Shown here piece after piece: positions 19,343-28,275 of a DNA stretch of 64,000 nucleotides. Under the pieces are notes generated by a model. It was not told where the DNA came from, ran no database searches, and worked only from the letters and a program-made list of their open reading frames with translations. The translations under genes and the position numbers were made by a program. The DNA is from Devosia riboflavina. Lineage in GTDB: Bacteria > Pseudomonadota > Alphaproteobacteria > Rhizobiales > Devosiaceae. The DNA lies in the NCBI RefSeq assembly GCF_000743575.1, contig NZ_JQGC01000007.1, forward strand, positions 62,001 through 126,000. The letters are read 5' to 3'. Each line of letters opens with the position of its first letter. The stretch's first letter is position 1.

Positions 19343-21082
19343 TCAGCGGCTCAGCCAGACATTGGTCCAGTCGCCATTGCCACCAGCGGCATAGGGCAGG
19401 AAGTTCTGAACGGCGATGCCATGGTAGAGAACCGTGGTCTGAGAGATCAGCGGCACGGTCGGGGGATCGGCCATGACGATCTCGTCGACCTCGTTCCAGA
19501 GCTTCGCCGCCTCCGCCAGGTCGGACGTGGCCAGCGCGCGGGCGGCGACTTCGTTGGCGGCCTCGTTGTTGTAGTCCGAGAAGTTGAAGGTGCCGTGGGT
19601 GCCGTCATAGGTATATTGCGGCTGGAAGATGGAGCGCGCGGCCCCGCCCGGCCAATCTGGCGACCAGCCCGATGGCACCAAGTCCCACACGCCATTGAGG
19701 GCGTTGTCGAAATTGGTGATCAGGCGCGGATAGAAGTCGGAAGCTGGGGTCGGTACCAGCTCGATCTTGAAGCCGGCGGCTTCAAGACTTGCCTGCAGCA
19801 CCTGGGCTTCGGCGGCGCCATTTCCGGCATTCCGGAACGGCATTTTCAGCGACAGGCCATCGGGGTAGCCGGCTTCGGCCAGCAGTTCCTTGGCCTTGGC
19901 GATATCGCCTTCGCTGTTATTGGTCGGATAGGGCGCGAAATCGTGGTGGCCCAGGATGCCGAGCGGGAAGATGCCGTTGAGCGGGGTGGCGAATTCCGGC
20001 CCACCCAGCTGCTGCACGATTGCCGCCTTGTTGACAGCATAGTTCAGCGCCTGGCGCACCAGCGGATTGCGTAGGGCGCCGTCATTGTTCTCGGAGACGG
20101 TGTTGATCCAGATCATGCGCGAGGAACCCTCGGCCAGCGTCGAGATCTTATCGTCGCCCTGCATGCTCAGCATCTGCACCGTTACCGGCGGAACATTGAT
20201 GTCATAGAGCATGTCGCCGTCGCCGGACTGCAATTGCTGCATGGCGGCGTCCGGCTGCACGCCGGCAATCACCTCGATCCTGTCGACATAGGCCTTGCGC
20301 AGCGGATCGCTTTCCGCCTGCCAGGCGGGATTGCGAACCAGGGTGATCTGCGTGTCCGGTACATAGGCTTCGATCGTATAGGGACCGTTCGAAATGTAGT
20401 TCTCGCGGTATTCCGGGCTATCCGGCAGGTAGTCGAGCACTTCCACCGGCGCAGGTGTGGTGACTGGCAGGGTCAGCAGATAGATGAAGTCATTGGCCGC
20501 ATATTTCAGCCGGAAGACGACGGTGTCGTCCGACGGCGTTTCGATGCCTGCAACGTCGCCTGCCTCGATATAGGCCTTCATCGCTTCCACGGTGGGTTCT
20601 ACATCGGCAAAGCCTGCGCAGAAATCGGCAAAGCCGACTATCAGGTCTTCAAAATAGGAAACCGCCGGGGCCGGAAGGGACGGGTTGCAAAGACGCATAA
20701 AGCCGCGTTCCACGTCGCCTGCAACGATCTGGCGCGGACCATCCGGGGCATCCCAATTGGCGCCCTGACGCAGCTTGAACGTATAGGTCAGGCCCTCGTC
20801 GGTCGGAACAGGCACGCTGTCTGCAAGGTCGGCCTGTGGCGCGATCTGCTCGTCGGGATCGGTGGACGCGGCGAAATTGATCAACTGCCGCGTCGTCGCA
20901 CGAAAGAAGCTCCCGGTATCAGCGGTTGCCGGTGGCACCGTGTCAAACCGGTCTACTTCGGCCGTGCCCAGAACGCGCAATGTGCCGCCGGTCTGGGCTT
21001 CCTGTGCAAAAGATCCTGCGGAACTCATCAAGGCGAGCGTCAGCCCGGCCAAGGCCATCTTGGCAGATGTCCGATGTGTCAT
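19343..21082 (-). CDS. ABC transporter substrate-binding protein, family 5 (peptide type)
   Basis: A 579-residue periplasmic receptor. Signal peptide MTHRTSAKMALAGLTLALMS ends near AGSFAQ. Family-5 features are TYTFKLRQGANWDAPDGPRQ and AVNKAAIVQQLGG. The start at 21082 is preferred because a GGGAAAAA stretch precedes it; a slightly longer frame exists upstream. It is first in the minus-strand operon (receptor, ATPase, two permeases, FAD oxidoreductase, aminotransferase). One TTTGATCAAA palindrome lies about 92 bp upstream of the start. The peptides bound are unknown; the accompanying prolyl-peptidase-like genes favour proline-containing peptides. Confidence 0.92.
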   Translation of the reverse strand: MTHRTSAKMALAGLTLALMSSAGSFAQEAQTGGTLRVLGTAEVDRFDTVPPATADTGSFFRATTRQLINFAASTDPDEQIAPQADLADSVPVPTDEGLTYTFKLRQGANWDAPDGPRQIVAGDVERGFMRLCNPSLPAPAVSYFEDLIVGFADFCAGFADVEPTVEAMKAYIEAGDVAGIETPSDDTVVFRLKYAANDFIYLLTLPVTTPAPVEVLDYLPDSPEYRENYISNGPYTIEAYVPDTQITLVRNPAWQAESDPLRKAYVDRIEVIAGVQPDAAMQQLQSGDGDMLYDINVPPVTVQMLSMQGDDKISTLAEGSSRMIWINTVSENNDGALRNPLVRQALNYAVNKAAIVQQLGGPEFATPLNGIFPLGILGHHDFAPYPTNNSEGDIAKAKELLAEAGYPDGLSLKMPFRNAGNGAAEAQVLQASLEAAGFKIELVPTPASDFYPRLITNFDNALNGVWDLVPSGWSPDWPGGAARSIFQPQYTYDGTHGTFNFSDYNNEAANEVAARALATSDLAEAAKLWNEVDEIVMADPPTVPLISQTTVLYHGIAVQNFLPYAAGGNGDWTNVWLSR

Positions 21083-21173
21083 TTTTTCCCTTTCTGCCAA
21101 TCCGGCAGTTCCCTTCAACCCGACGATTCCCCGGCAATGCTTCCCCTAAAGCCCGAAAATCGATGTCTGAGCA

Positions 21174-21183
21174 TTTGATCAAA
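21174..21183. promoter_or_regulatory. Putative GntR operator (binding-protein side)
   Basis: Perfect palindrome TTTGATCAAA followed by CGA, about 91 bp upstream of the substrate-binding-protein start codon. A second copy, also followed by CGA, lies at 21287-21296. The assignment to the cluster's GntR protein is inferred. Confidence 0.5.
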
Positions 21184-21286
21184 CGATAGGATACTAGAAG
21201 GCGATTTGCTGCCCTGTCAACGACCCCAGCTGTGCAAAGCCTCGTTGAGGCACTTGGAAAAGCACGAAAAGGGAAGCTTGTGATTT

Positions 21287-21296
21287 TTTGATCAAA
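21287..21296. promoter_or_regulatory. Putative GntR operator (amidohydrolase side)
   Basis: Second perfect TTTGATCAAA copy, about 92 bp upstream of the amidohydrolase start codon, which nearly mirrors the other copy. The 306-bp intergenic region between the divergent genes holds these two sites and no gene. Confidence 0.5.
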
Positions 21297-21388
21297 CGAC
21301 TTTACAGCCGCAGACGATGCCGACACATTAACGCCGAAAACTGGCTGGTCGCAGCCGGTAGGCACCTGTTCGGCCGGAGGAAAATACC

Positions 21389-22639
21389 ATGGCAGCCATC
21401 GCTTTCATCAATGCCACGCTCTTTGACGGGCGCAGCGACGAGGCCATTCCGGGCATGAACGTTCTTGTCGTCGATGGCCGTATCGAGGCCGTCACCGACC
21501 ATTCGATTTCCGGCAAGGGTGTCACCGAATATGACGTTGGCGGGCGTACCCTGATGCCTGGCCTCATCGACGCCCATGCCCATGTTTTCGCGATCAATCT
21601 TGTCGCTGAGCACGACCGCAATATTCCACTGACCGAGATGACGGCCCGTGCCGTGCCCCGTATCCGAAAGATGCTCGACCGCGGCTTTACCAGCGTTCGC
21701 GATGTGGCCGGCGGCGATGTCGGCATCCGTAACGCCATCGCCCAGGGCTACATTCCTGGCCCGCGGCTGTTCGTCGGCGGCCCGGCGCTAAGCCAGATTG
21801 GCGGCCACGGCGACCATCGCAGTTCGACCGATGAAAGCCTCGACATCGATCTCAATTCAAGCGCCTTCTACTTCACCTGTCGCATTGTCGAGGGCACCGA
21901 CAATCTCCGCAGCGTCGTGCGCAACGAGCTGCGCAAGGGTGCGGACCATATCAAGGTGCTGGCTTCCGGCGGCGTCGGCTCGCCCAATGATGCCATCGAA
22001 ATCCCGCAATATAGCGAAGAGGAACTCCGCACTGTCGTGCGGGAAGCTGCTGTGCGCGGCAAATATGTCTGCGCTCATGCCTATGAAAGCGCCGCCATCG
22101 CCCATTCGATCCGCGCCGGCGTGCGCACCATCGAGCATGCCAACCTGATCAATGCTGAGACCGCCGCCATGGTCGCCGCCGCCGACGCCTTTGTCGTACC
22201 GACCCTCGTCGCCTACGAGGTCACTGCCCAGCATGGCGAGCGGCTGGGCCTGTCGCCCTATGTCATGCAGAAGCTCAACATGGTCAACGATGCCGGCATC
22301 GTCATGCTGGGCCTCTGCGAAGATGCCGGCGTAAAACTCGGCTTCGGCACCGACCTCATGGGCGACATGGAATTCGCCCAGCTGCAGGAACTGACCATTC
22401 GTGCCCGCGTGCAGCGCCCGGTGGACGTGCTCAAGTCGGCGACCTCCGTCAATGCTGAGATCGTTCAGCGCTCCGGTGACCTGGGCGTCATCGCGCCCGG
22501 CGCCATTGCCGACATTCTCGTTGTCGACGGCGACCCGCTCAAGGACATTTCCGTGCTCACCGACCCGGAAAAGAACCTGCGCCTGATCATGAAGGACGGC
22601 GAAATCTACAAGACCGATCTCAATCCCAAATCGGCCTAG
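21389..22639 (+). CDS. Metal-dependent amidohydrolase (Xaa-Pro/Xaa-Arg dipeptidase-like)
   Basis: A 416-residue TIM-barrel amidohydrolase. It shows the N-terminal metal motif DAHAHV, a candidate carboxylated Lys in HIKVLASGG, histidines in CAHAYES and TIEHANL, and the catalytic Asp in GFGTDLMG. This matches the imidazolonepropionase-like group in which characterised members are dipeptidases or carboxypeptidases acting on L-Xaa-Pro or L-Xaa-Arg/Lys. There is no signal peptide, so it acts in the cytoplasm on imported peptides. A GGAGG site lies 6 bp upstream of ATG 21389. It shares an operon with the S9 peptidase 33 bp downstream. Confidence 0.9.
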   Translation: MAAIAFINATLFDGRSDEAIPGMNVLVVDGRIEAVTDHSISGKGVTEYDVGGRTLMPGLIDAHAHVFAINLVAEHDRNIPLTEMTARAVPRIRKMLDRGFTSVRDVAGGDVGIRNAIAQGYIPGPRLFVGGPALSQIGGHGDHRSSTDESLDIDLNSSAFYFTCRIVEGTDNLRSVVRNELRKGADHIKVLASGGVGSPNDAIEIPQYSEEELRTVVREAAVRGKYVCAHAYESAAIAHSIRAGVRTIEHANLINAETAAMVAAADAFVVPTLVAYEVTAQHGERLGLSPYVMQKLNMVNDAGIVMLGLCEDAGVKLGFGTDLMGDMEFAQLQELTIRARVQRPVDVLKSATSVNAEIVQRSGDLGVIAPGAIADILVVDGDPLKDISVLTDPEKNLRLIMKDGEIYKTDLNPKSA

Positions 22640-22672
22640 TTCTACACACTGCCCATTCATCGAGAAACGTCC

Positions 22673-24742
22673 ATGTCCATCGAGCCTTCTATCGCCCCCC
22701 TGACCTTTGAAACGCTCTACAGTGAGCCCAGCATCATCGGCACATTGCCGGTGGTCGCTCGCTGGTCGGCGGATGGCAATAGCCTCGGATTCCTCTGGAA
22801 TGATGCCGGGCATACATTTCGCGATATCTGGATCTGGGAGAAGGTTGCAAAGACCCGGCGCCCCCTGACCCATCTCGGCATCGGTCGTACCAGCGGTGAG
22901 CCCACCGGGATTTCCGAACTGGCCTGGTTGAGCGAAGGCCGCGTGGCCTTCGTTCTGCAGGGGCAGCTCTACCTTGTCAGCAAGGACGGCATTGTTTCGC
23001 CGCTTGCCATTGGTACGCAGGGCGTTAGCGCCATTGCCGCCTCTATCGATGGCACAGCGCTGGCCTTCCTGTCCGGCAATGCACTCATGACGGTCGCCGC
23101 CGACGTCGCGGCGCAACCAAAGACCCTGGTGGTCGGCTCGAAATTCGTTGGTGTCGAGTCCTTCCAGTGGGCCGCCGATGGGAGCCTCGTCTTCGTCGAG
23201 GCCGACGACACCAATACCCGCAAGATCGAGATCCCCTACGATTCTCACGGCGAGGCGCGCAAAGACCGCTTCGTGCGCTCCTTCCCAGGTGATCTCCTCA
23301 CACGCCGTCGCGTCGGCCGCGTCCAGTCCGATGGTGGCGCTGTGTCCTGGTTCGATCGACCCGACGCCGAAGACGCCATCTGGGGCTATGGTGTCTCCCC
23401 CGATGGCAACGCGCTCTTCATCAGCAGCAGCGATCTGTCGATCAAGAACCACACCATCTTCATGTTCGACACGCGCAGCGGCGCCCGCAGCGTCTTTTAT
23501 GCGGCGCACGATCCGGTCAAAATTCGCCCCGATTGGCAGGTGGCGTTCGCGCCCGACGGCAAGGGTCTGATCGTCCTCACCGATCGCGATGGCTATAATC
23601 ACCTTCATCGTCTGCCGGGGCAGGGCGCCGCACTTCAGCCGATCACTTCGGGCGCCTGGGAAATCGCCGAATTCTCCCTCGATGCGTCCGCTAGCAAGAT
23701 TTACTTCATTGCCAACGAAGCGCACCCAGCCGAGCGCCACATCTATTCCGTCGCTCTGACTGGCGGCGCCGTGACGCGTCTGACCGGACCTACCGGCATC
23801 CACGTCCCCACCTATGCCCCGGATTTCAGCGCCTTCGCAGATCTCTTCAGCGACGACATGACCCCGCCCGAATATTTCGTGCAGTTCTTGGACGGCGCGA
23901 CTGAACCGATGCAGGTGACGCACTCGCCTTTGCCGGCCTTTGCGCAAAGGCGCTGGGCGGATGTGCGCTACATCCCGTATAAAAGCCATGTCGATGGCGC
24001 CGAACTCATGGCGCGCGTCACGCTGCCACCTGATTTCCAGCCAGATGGCACCCACCCGATGGTGGTCGGATCGGTCTATTCCGATGGCCTTCTCAACCAA
24101 TGGGGCGGCCGTGCGGCCCACCCGAGCTGGGGCATCGACCAATACCTCGCCTCCCGCGGCTTCGTCGTGGTGAGCCCGGAAATCCGTGGCAGCTTCGGCC
24201 GTGGGCGCGATTGGAACCGCGCGATGCTGAACAGCTACGGCACCCAGGACATCGAAGACATCGCCGATTGCGTCACGACCCTGATCGGCCTCGGCTATGC
24301 CGATCCCAAGCGCGTGGGACTCTGGGGCTCCAGCTATGGCGGCCTGATGACGCTCATGTCCCTATTCAAGAAGCCAGGCTTTTACGCCGCCGGTTTCGCC
24401 GGGGCGCCGGCCACTAATGTCTGGCACGCCTATCCCGAACAGGGCTGGATCATGGGCCTCACCGGAGGTCAGGACTATATCGAGCGCTACCGCGCCCAGT
24501 CCGCGCTTTTCCACAGTGCAGGATTGGCGGATGCCTTGACCATACTCCACGGCACTAAAGATGAAGTCGTGCTCTATGCCGACACAATGGCGCTGGTCGA
24601 AAAACTCATCAGCCAAGGCAAGAGCTTCGAACTCGTCACTCTGCCGGGCACCGGCCACGCCTGGGCCAAGCAGGACCGCACACTCACCCGCTTTGCCTAT
24701 GGTAAACTGGCGGCGTTTTTTGAACGGCACTTGAAGTCTTAG
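22673..24742 (+). CDS. S9-family serine peptidase (prolyl oligopeptidase/acylaminoacyl peptidase type)
   Basis: A 689-residue cytoplasmic peptidase. Residues 1 to about 430 carry WD40-like beta-propeller repeats (for example VARWSADGNSLGFLW and WGYGVSPDGNALFIS). The C-terminal alpha/beta-hydrolase has the nucleophile in LWGSSYGGLMTL, the Asp in LHGTKDEVVLYAD and the His in GTGHAWAKQ. The propeller admits only short peptides. With the amidohydrolase it forms the plus arm of the peptide cluster and would trim peptides brought in by the divergent ABC system. Confidence 0.93.
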   Translation: MSIEPSIAPLTFETLYSEPSIIGTLPVVARWSADGNSLGFLWNDAGHTFRDIWIWEKVAKTRRPLTHLGIGRTSGEPTGISELAWLSEGRVAFVLQGQLYLVSKDGIVSPLAIGTQGVSAIAASIDGTALAFLSGNALMTVAADVAAQPKTLVVGSKFVGVESFQWAADGSLVFVEADDTNTRKIEIPYDSHGEARKDRFVRSFPGDLLTRRRVGRVQSDGGAVSWFDRPDAEDAIWGYGVSPDGNALFISSSDLSIKNHTIFMFDTRSGARSVFYAAHDPVKIRPDWQVAFAPDGKGLIVLTDRDGYNHLHRLPGQGAALQPITSGAWEIAEFSLDASASKIYFIANEAHPAERHIYSVALTGGAVTRLTGPTGIHVPTYAPDFSAFADLFSDDMTPPEYFVQFLDGATEPMQVTHSPLPAFAQRRWADVRYIPYKSHVDGAELMARVTLPPDFQPDGTHPMVVGSVYSDGLLNQWGGRAAHPSWGIDQYLASRGFVVVSPEIRGSFGRGRDWNRAMLNSYGTQDIEDIADCVTTLIGLGYADPKRVGLWGSSYGGLMTLMSLFKKPGFYAAGFAGAPATNVWHAYPEQGWIMGLTGGQDYIERYRAQSALFHSAGLADALTILHGTKDEVVLYADTMALVEKLISQGKSFELVTLPGTGHAWAKQDRTLTRFAYGKLAAFFERHLKS

Positions 24743-25197
24743 TTACGTTTATGCTTGTCGGTGGAATGGTAAAGTGCATTTGGTTTGGTCACTCTGTAGG
24801 CGGGGATCGCCAGACCGAGCTATTCGCATCTACTGGTGGGCAACGGCAGCTTTGTGATTTCGGCAACTGCGCTTTAATGGCACGAATGGTGCGCGTTTCA
24901 GATAGGCCGCCTTCTACCCCCATTCGTTCGTTGGGATCGGAGTTGCCGGATGCCCCAAGCCGCCGTCTTCCGGCTCATCATCGGCATGGGGCGATCTGGC
25001 AAAAGCCTGACCGTTGGAGCCGAATTTTGCCTAGCCGTTCGGGAACGTGAGCGTGAGCCTTAGATAAGCCTCGAACCGGCAATACTGTTGCTACACGCGT
25101 TTCATACGCCTTTGGCCTCCGGCTCTAGCTCCGTTTCCCATAGATCATGAACGTTGCGCCCCGCGGCGCTCGACCCCGCGTGATCAAAGGACACGTT
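24743..25197. other. Intergenic stretch, no gene supported
   Basis: About 450 bp between the peptidase and the next small gene. Short frames here lack ribosome-binding sites and family motifs. The base composition is less GC-rich at the left end. I see no clear promoter, repeat or RNA gene. Confidence 0.4.
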
Positions 25198-25464
25198 ATG
25201 ACCGACTACAATGCTTCGGCAGAGTTGTACCCTGGTAGACACTACAAGCATCTCCGCGTTGCTCGGTATCAGCGCTTTCCCTCACTCGCAGAAGCCGTTC
25301 AGTACGCGATCGAACAGTTGCCCCTTAACGTACAGCCGAGTTCCCTGGTGGAAAGCGATGAGGTTCGCTACGACGGTGGCGCCATTCGCCAACTCTATTT
25401 TTCGGATGACTATCCCTTGCGGAGGGCTTTTGCCAACAGACCGGCTACGGGTGGCACTGGTTGA
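25198..25464 (+). CDS. Small conserved-looking hypothetical protein
   Basis: An 88-residue protein starting MTDYNASAELYPG with an AAAGGA site 6 bp upstream. The central part (SLAEAVQYAIEQLPLNVQPSSLVESDEVRYDGGAIRQLYFS) has good alternating helix/strand character and the composition of a real protein. It resembles small unannotated proteins common in rhizobial genomes. I recognise no domain, and its role is unknown. Confidence 0.6.
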   Translation: MTDYNASAELYPGRHYKHLRVARYQRFPSLAEAVQYAIEQLPLNVQPSSLVESDEVRYDGGAIRQLYFSDDYPLRRAFANRPATGGTG

Positions 25465-25695
25465 CAGCGGAGAGAACGGGTGGGCCGGTTAGATGAGCAG
25501 GTCTCATGCCTTGTTCCGAACACCGTTAGATGCAATAAGTTCACCATACGTTTTCAGCCGCACTCGGCTCGCTGCTTGCTGGCGCCTTTCCAGCCCTTAG
25601 CTCTCTGATCTGTTTTGCGAACGTTTTAGACCTCTGAGCATGTTGCTCTGGGGAACTGCTCGCTTGCATTTGCTCCGAGCTATAAGGAAATTCCC

Positions 25696-25911
25696 ATGTC
25701 CAGACTGAACGGTACCGTCAAGTTTTTCAACGCCACCAAGGGCTTTGGTTTCATCACCCCGGAAAGCGGCGGCAAGGACCACTTTGTCCACGTCTCGGCC
25801 GTTCAGAACTCGGGCGTCGATGGCCTCTACGAGAATGACAAACTCAGCTACGATGTAGAGTCCGGCCGCGATGGTCGTGAATCCGCGATCAACCTGATCC
25901 TTGAGAAGTAA
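25696..25911 (+). CDS. cspA: Cold-shock protein (CspA family)
   Basis: A 71-residue single cold-shock domain (OB fold) with RNP1 KGFGFITPE and RNP2 HFVHVSAV, the surface aromatic patch that binds single-stranded RNA/DNA. The length is typical. Alphaproteobacterial paralogues act as RNA chaperones or antiterminators, and not all are cold-induced. It is preceded by about 230 bp without a gene that could form a long structured leader, as in csp mRNAs, and is followed by a good intrinsic terminator. Confidence 0.93.
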   Translation: MSRLNGTVKFFNATKGFGFITPESGGKDHFVHVSAVQNSGVDGLYENDKLSYDVESGRDGRESAINLILEK

Positions 25912-25937
25912 ATCTGCCTTTATTGGCAAGGTTTTGG

Positions 25938-25965
25938 AGGTCGCCCTTTGGGCGACCTTTTTTGT
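25938..25965 (+). terminator. Rho-independent terminator of cspA
   Basis: An eight-base stem AGGTCGCC / GGCGACCT with a five-base loop, followed by a run of T, starts 27 bp after the cspA stop codon. Confidence 0.85.
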
Positions 25966-25990
25966 TCTAAAGGTAGCCCCGAGCTCCGGT

Positions 25991-26206
25991 CTAAGTACGG
26001 GGAGGGTAAGACTGGGTGATGGCAGTCAGCTCACAGCCGGTTACGGCCCGGCCGTCAATCCAGACGCGGACCAATTCGACCTCTGCAGTTGGAATGAACT
26101 TAAGGATCCATTCGCGAGCTTCCCGGACGGTGTCGAAAGCACGGTTAGAAAACGCGCTGAAATGCGTAGAAGTATCAAGTTTCAAGTGGTCTATGCGGAT
26201 TGTCAT
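25991..26206 (-). CDS. Small hypothetical protein
   Basis: A 71-residue frame starting MTIRIDHLKLDTSTHFSAF, with REAREWILKFIPTAEVELV and RVWIDGRAVTGCELTAIT. Its even hydrophobic spacing suggests a folded alpha/beta protein. The ribosome-binding site is weak. It converges with cspA. No family is recognised; it could be a chance frame. Confidence 0.45.
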   Translation of the reverse strand: MTIRIDHLKLDTSTHFSAFSNRAFDTVREAREWILKFIPTAEVELVRVWIDGRAVTGCELTAITQSYPPRT

Positions 26207-26337
26207 GGCCCGTTCATATACGGCAATACGGGCTATTGAGAGGCGGCGTGGACGGCTCCCAGCGAGTTTGGGCTTGCCATCCTCATGCCCGCAAGGCAGC
26301 GTTTTGCTTTACGGGCTTTAGTGGCGTAGGGTTGGGC

Positions 26338-26478
26338 TTGAACACAAATAAGACAGCCCTGGAAAGGGCATTTGAACTCGCTAAAAGTGGCAAGTACGCC
26401 AACGTCTCGGACATCAAAAATGCCCTCTTGGCACCGACAGGCAAAACCTCTCACTACGGTCATTCTCACGACCATTGA
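26338..26478 (+). CDS. Very small hypothetical protein, TTG start
   Basis: From TTG 26338 the frame reads (M)NTNKTALERAFELAKSGKY then ANVSDIKNALL and ends in a His-rich tail YGHSHDH. The amphipathic helices and the N-terminal start resemble short proteins of about 45 residues common in rhizobia. A longer frame upstream has poor composition, so the short start is preferred. A weak TAGGG lies upstream. Function unknown. Confidence 0.45.
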   Translation: MNTNKTALERAFELAKSGKYANVSDIKNALLAPTGKTSHYGHSHDH

Positions 26479-26522
26479 AGTGGTGGATAGCCGGCCGCTT
26501 TGGCGGCCGGCCTGGCTCTACC

Positions 26523-26808
26523 CTAAATCAAGCTGTCATCGACGACCATCATGCCATCGAAGCTGTCATAGAGGCTGACCTGAGCGGCTGGCAGCATTGC
26601 CTCGGCATGTGCCAGCTGTGCCGCAAGGTCATCGGCGATATCGGCAGGCACACCGATCTTTTCGAGTTCAGCAGCGTCTCTCAATCCAGCACCGGCGCAA
26701 AGGTGAATACCCCATCCCTTGTCAGTCTTGCGCAGCAACGCACGACCGCCCATGCCGGCTTGCGCCCAGTCGCTGATCGCGTAGTCGCCAGCGATCACGA
26801 CTGGGATA
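26523..26808 (-). pseudogene. C-terminal half of a copper-uptake-associated-type protein, 5' end lost
   Basis: On the minus strand the frame gives PVVIAGDYAISDWAQAGMGG, RALLRKTDKGWGIHLCAGAG, then a helical ADDLAAQLAHAEAMLPA and a C-terminal VSLYDSFDGMMVVDD. This matches, from memory, the C-terminal domain of small proteins annotated as copper uptake system-associated. The N-terminal export signal and first half are absent: upstream of about 26808 the strand is antisense to a TctA fragment. The gene is therefore truncated by recombination. Confidence 0.5.
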
Positions 26809-27089
26809 TCTACGTCATGGTGGCGTTCGGTATAGTCGGGTTCATCCTGCGAGAAATGAAATACCCGATGGCTCCGCTGGTGCTGTGCATTATCCTCGGA
26901 GACCTGCTCGACCTCAACCTGCGACGAGGGTTGTTACTGACAAACGGAGACCCTAGCCCGTTCTTCACGCGACCGATCAGCGCCGTAATCTGTCTCGTCA
27001 TTGTGCTCACCATCTTGATGTCCATCCCCGCGGTAGCGAAACGCGTCCGAGCAGTCTTTGGTCGTGGCAGGGTTGGCATCGAACCCTAG
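26803..27089 (+). pseudogene. C-terminal fragment of a TctA-type permease
   Basis: The frame DIYVMVAFGIVGFILREMKY, PMAPLVLCIILGDLLDLNLR, RGLLLTNGDPSPFFTRPISA is the conserved C-terminal end of the large membrane subunit of tripartite tricarboxylate transporters. It matches the same region of the intact TctA at 52483-53985 in layout but is a different subfamily. About 400 N-terminal residues are missing, and the reading frame to its left is antisense to the copper-associated fragment. It has no start of its own and is presumed dead. Confidence 0.65.
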
Positions 27090-27340
27090 ACGATTTTTGG
27101 GCCCGGCGACGTAGCCATTGAGGCGTTGGTAGAACGGCGAACCGGCCACTGTCGCCTGACTGCCCTACAAAAAGGCCAGCCCCTTAACGCTCACGAATTC
27201 GTTCCGGCGCCTCAACGTGGATTGCAGCTTTCGGGATAGCCGAATGCTTGTCTGGATGGCCGAATTTGGCGCATCGCTGCCTGGCCGTTGCCGACCCCAG
27301 AGCGGGCACTCACGGCGCCGCTAGAGCACCGGCGTCTGCC

Positions 27341-27859
27341 TTAACAGCACCCCCTGGTCTTGCTGGAAGGCGCGCTGCATGAAGCTGCCGCGGCCTCCTG
27401 CTCTGCACGATGACGCGGTTTACAGATGGCGGCTCGAACGCCTAGCGAGAGAACTGCTGCATCTTCCCCGATGGACAGGTGTGCAATGTCGAAGACCTGC
27501 ATGGCCTCGCCAGGGCGCCCGATCTCGATCGTGAGCCTTGCGTCATGGTCGAGACGAACCTTATTTTCGACCTGTGCGAGGATCGCCCGGAATTTCCCTG
27601 CCGTCATCGCCCGACGATCATCATTAGCCGGGATATCCTCCACCTGCAGAACCGTCTCCTGCCACGCGTCGGGATTGCCGCCGCAGTCCAGGGTAACGAA
27701 GGAGCCGGCCTTCACTTCGGTGATGTGATAGCCGGCCTGAACGACACGCTCGCCATACTCGATGGAGAGCGGAAGCTCATCGCGGCCCGCCAATCGGGCG
27801 AGCACCGCACCAAGCGTGGATTCTACCTCAACGTAAGGGGGAGTTGCATGAGCGTTCAT
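27341..27859 (-). CDS. DUF6428-type protein of arsenic locus
   Basis: A 172-residue protein with YHITEVKAGSFVTLDCGGN, PDAWQETVLQVEDIP and MTAGKFRAILAQVENKV, which fits the DUF6428 family often placed next to ArsR in rhizobial arsenic loci. The C-terminus carries several cysteines (CKPRHRA..ASCSAPSSKTRGCC) that could bind As(III). It is divergent from the ArsR gene with only 41 bp between the starts and probably shares its operator. Biochemical function unknown. Confidence 0.7.
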   Translation of the reverse strand: MNAHATPPYVEVESTLGAVLARLAGRDELPLSIEYGERVVQAGYHITEVKAGSFVTLDCGGNPDAWQETVLQVEDIPANDDRRAMTAGKFRAILAQVENKVRLDHDARLTIEIGRPGEAMQVFDIAHLSIGEDAAVLSLGVRAAICKPRHRAEQEAAAASCSAPSSKTRGCC

Positions 27860-27877
27860 GTTCGGCTATCCATTGTT

Positions 27878-27891
27878 TCAATAATTATTGA
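27878..27891. promoter_or_regulatory. ArsR operator candidate
   Basis: Perfect 14-bp palindrome TCAATAATTATTGA midway between the divergent starts at 27859 and 27901. AT-rich palindromes of this kind over the promoter are the usual ArsR/SmtB binding sites, so both directions are probably derepressed by arsenite. Confidence 0.65.
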
Positions 27892-27900
27892 GATATTGAG

Positions 27901-28275
27901 ATGAAACTCGAAGAACCGCAAGCCCTGAATGCATTCGGCGCTTTGAGCCAGGAAACCCGCCTCCGCATGGTTCGGATTCTGGTGCAGGCAGGGCCGGAGG
28001 GAATGGCGGCTGGCGCCGTCGGCGAAGCCGTTGATGCGTCGTCATCCAGCGCCTCCTTCCATCTTGCCCACCTCGAGCGTGCCGGCCTGATCCAGTCCCG
28101 CCGCGAAAGCCGCTCGATCATCTACAGCGCCAATTTCGAAGGTTTATCCGGCCTCGTCGAATTTCTCATGCGCGACTGCTGCTCCGGCCATCCCGAGGTT
28201 TGCATGCCTGCAGCCGCCGTCGCCGCCGAATGCTGCACACCCGCCAACACCAAGGAGAACGCCTGTGCCTGCTGA
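27901..28275 (+). CDS. arsR: ArsR-family repressor
   Basis: A 124-residue winged-helix repressor. ALNAFGALSQETRLRMVRIL starts the fold and the recognition helix is DASSSSASFHLAHLERAGLI. The C-terminus is cysteine-rich (DCCSGHPEVC, ECC, CAC), which would provide a C-terminal As(III) site as in rhizobial/Corynebacterium-type ArsR rather than the alpha-3 site of E. coli ArsR. It is first gene of the arsenic operon; its end overlaps the arsenate reductase start by 11 bp. Confidence 0.9.
   Translation: MKLEEPQALNAFGALSQETRLRMVRILVQAGPEGMAAGAVGEAVDASSSSASFHLAHLERAGLIQSRRESRSIIYSANFEGLSGLVEFLMRDCCSGHPEVCMPAAAVAAECCTPANTKENACAC

Noticed and set aside
21857..24142. Very long minus-strand open frame antisense to the amidohydrolase and S9 peptidase genes.
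   Set aside because: It is a GC-rich shadow frame; its translation is low-complexity and has no domain, while the plus-strand genes have full catalytic motifs.
25180..25196. TGATCAAAGGACAC before the small gene at 25198 resembles the GntR operator copy at 12999.
   Set aside because: Only the core TGATCAAA is shared, the outer bases break the palindrome, and AAAGGA is the ribosome-binding site of the gene.
26475..27089. A 204-codon plus-strand frame that looked like one membrane protein.
   Set aside because: Its first half is antisense to the copper-associated fragment and only the second half matches TctA; it is a junction artefact.
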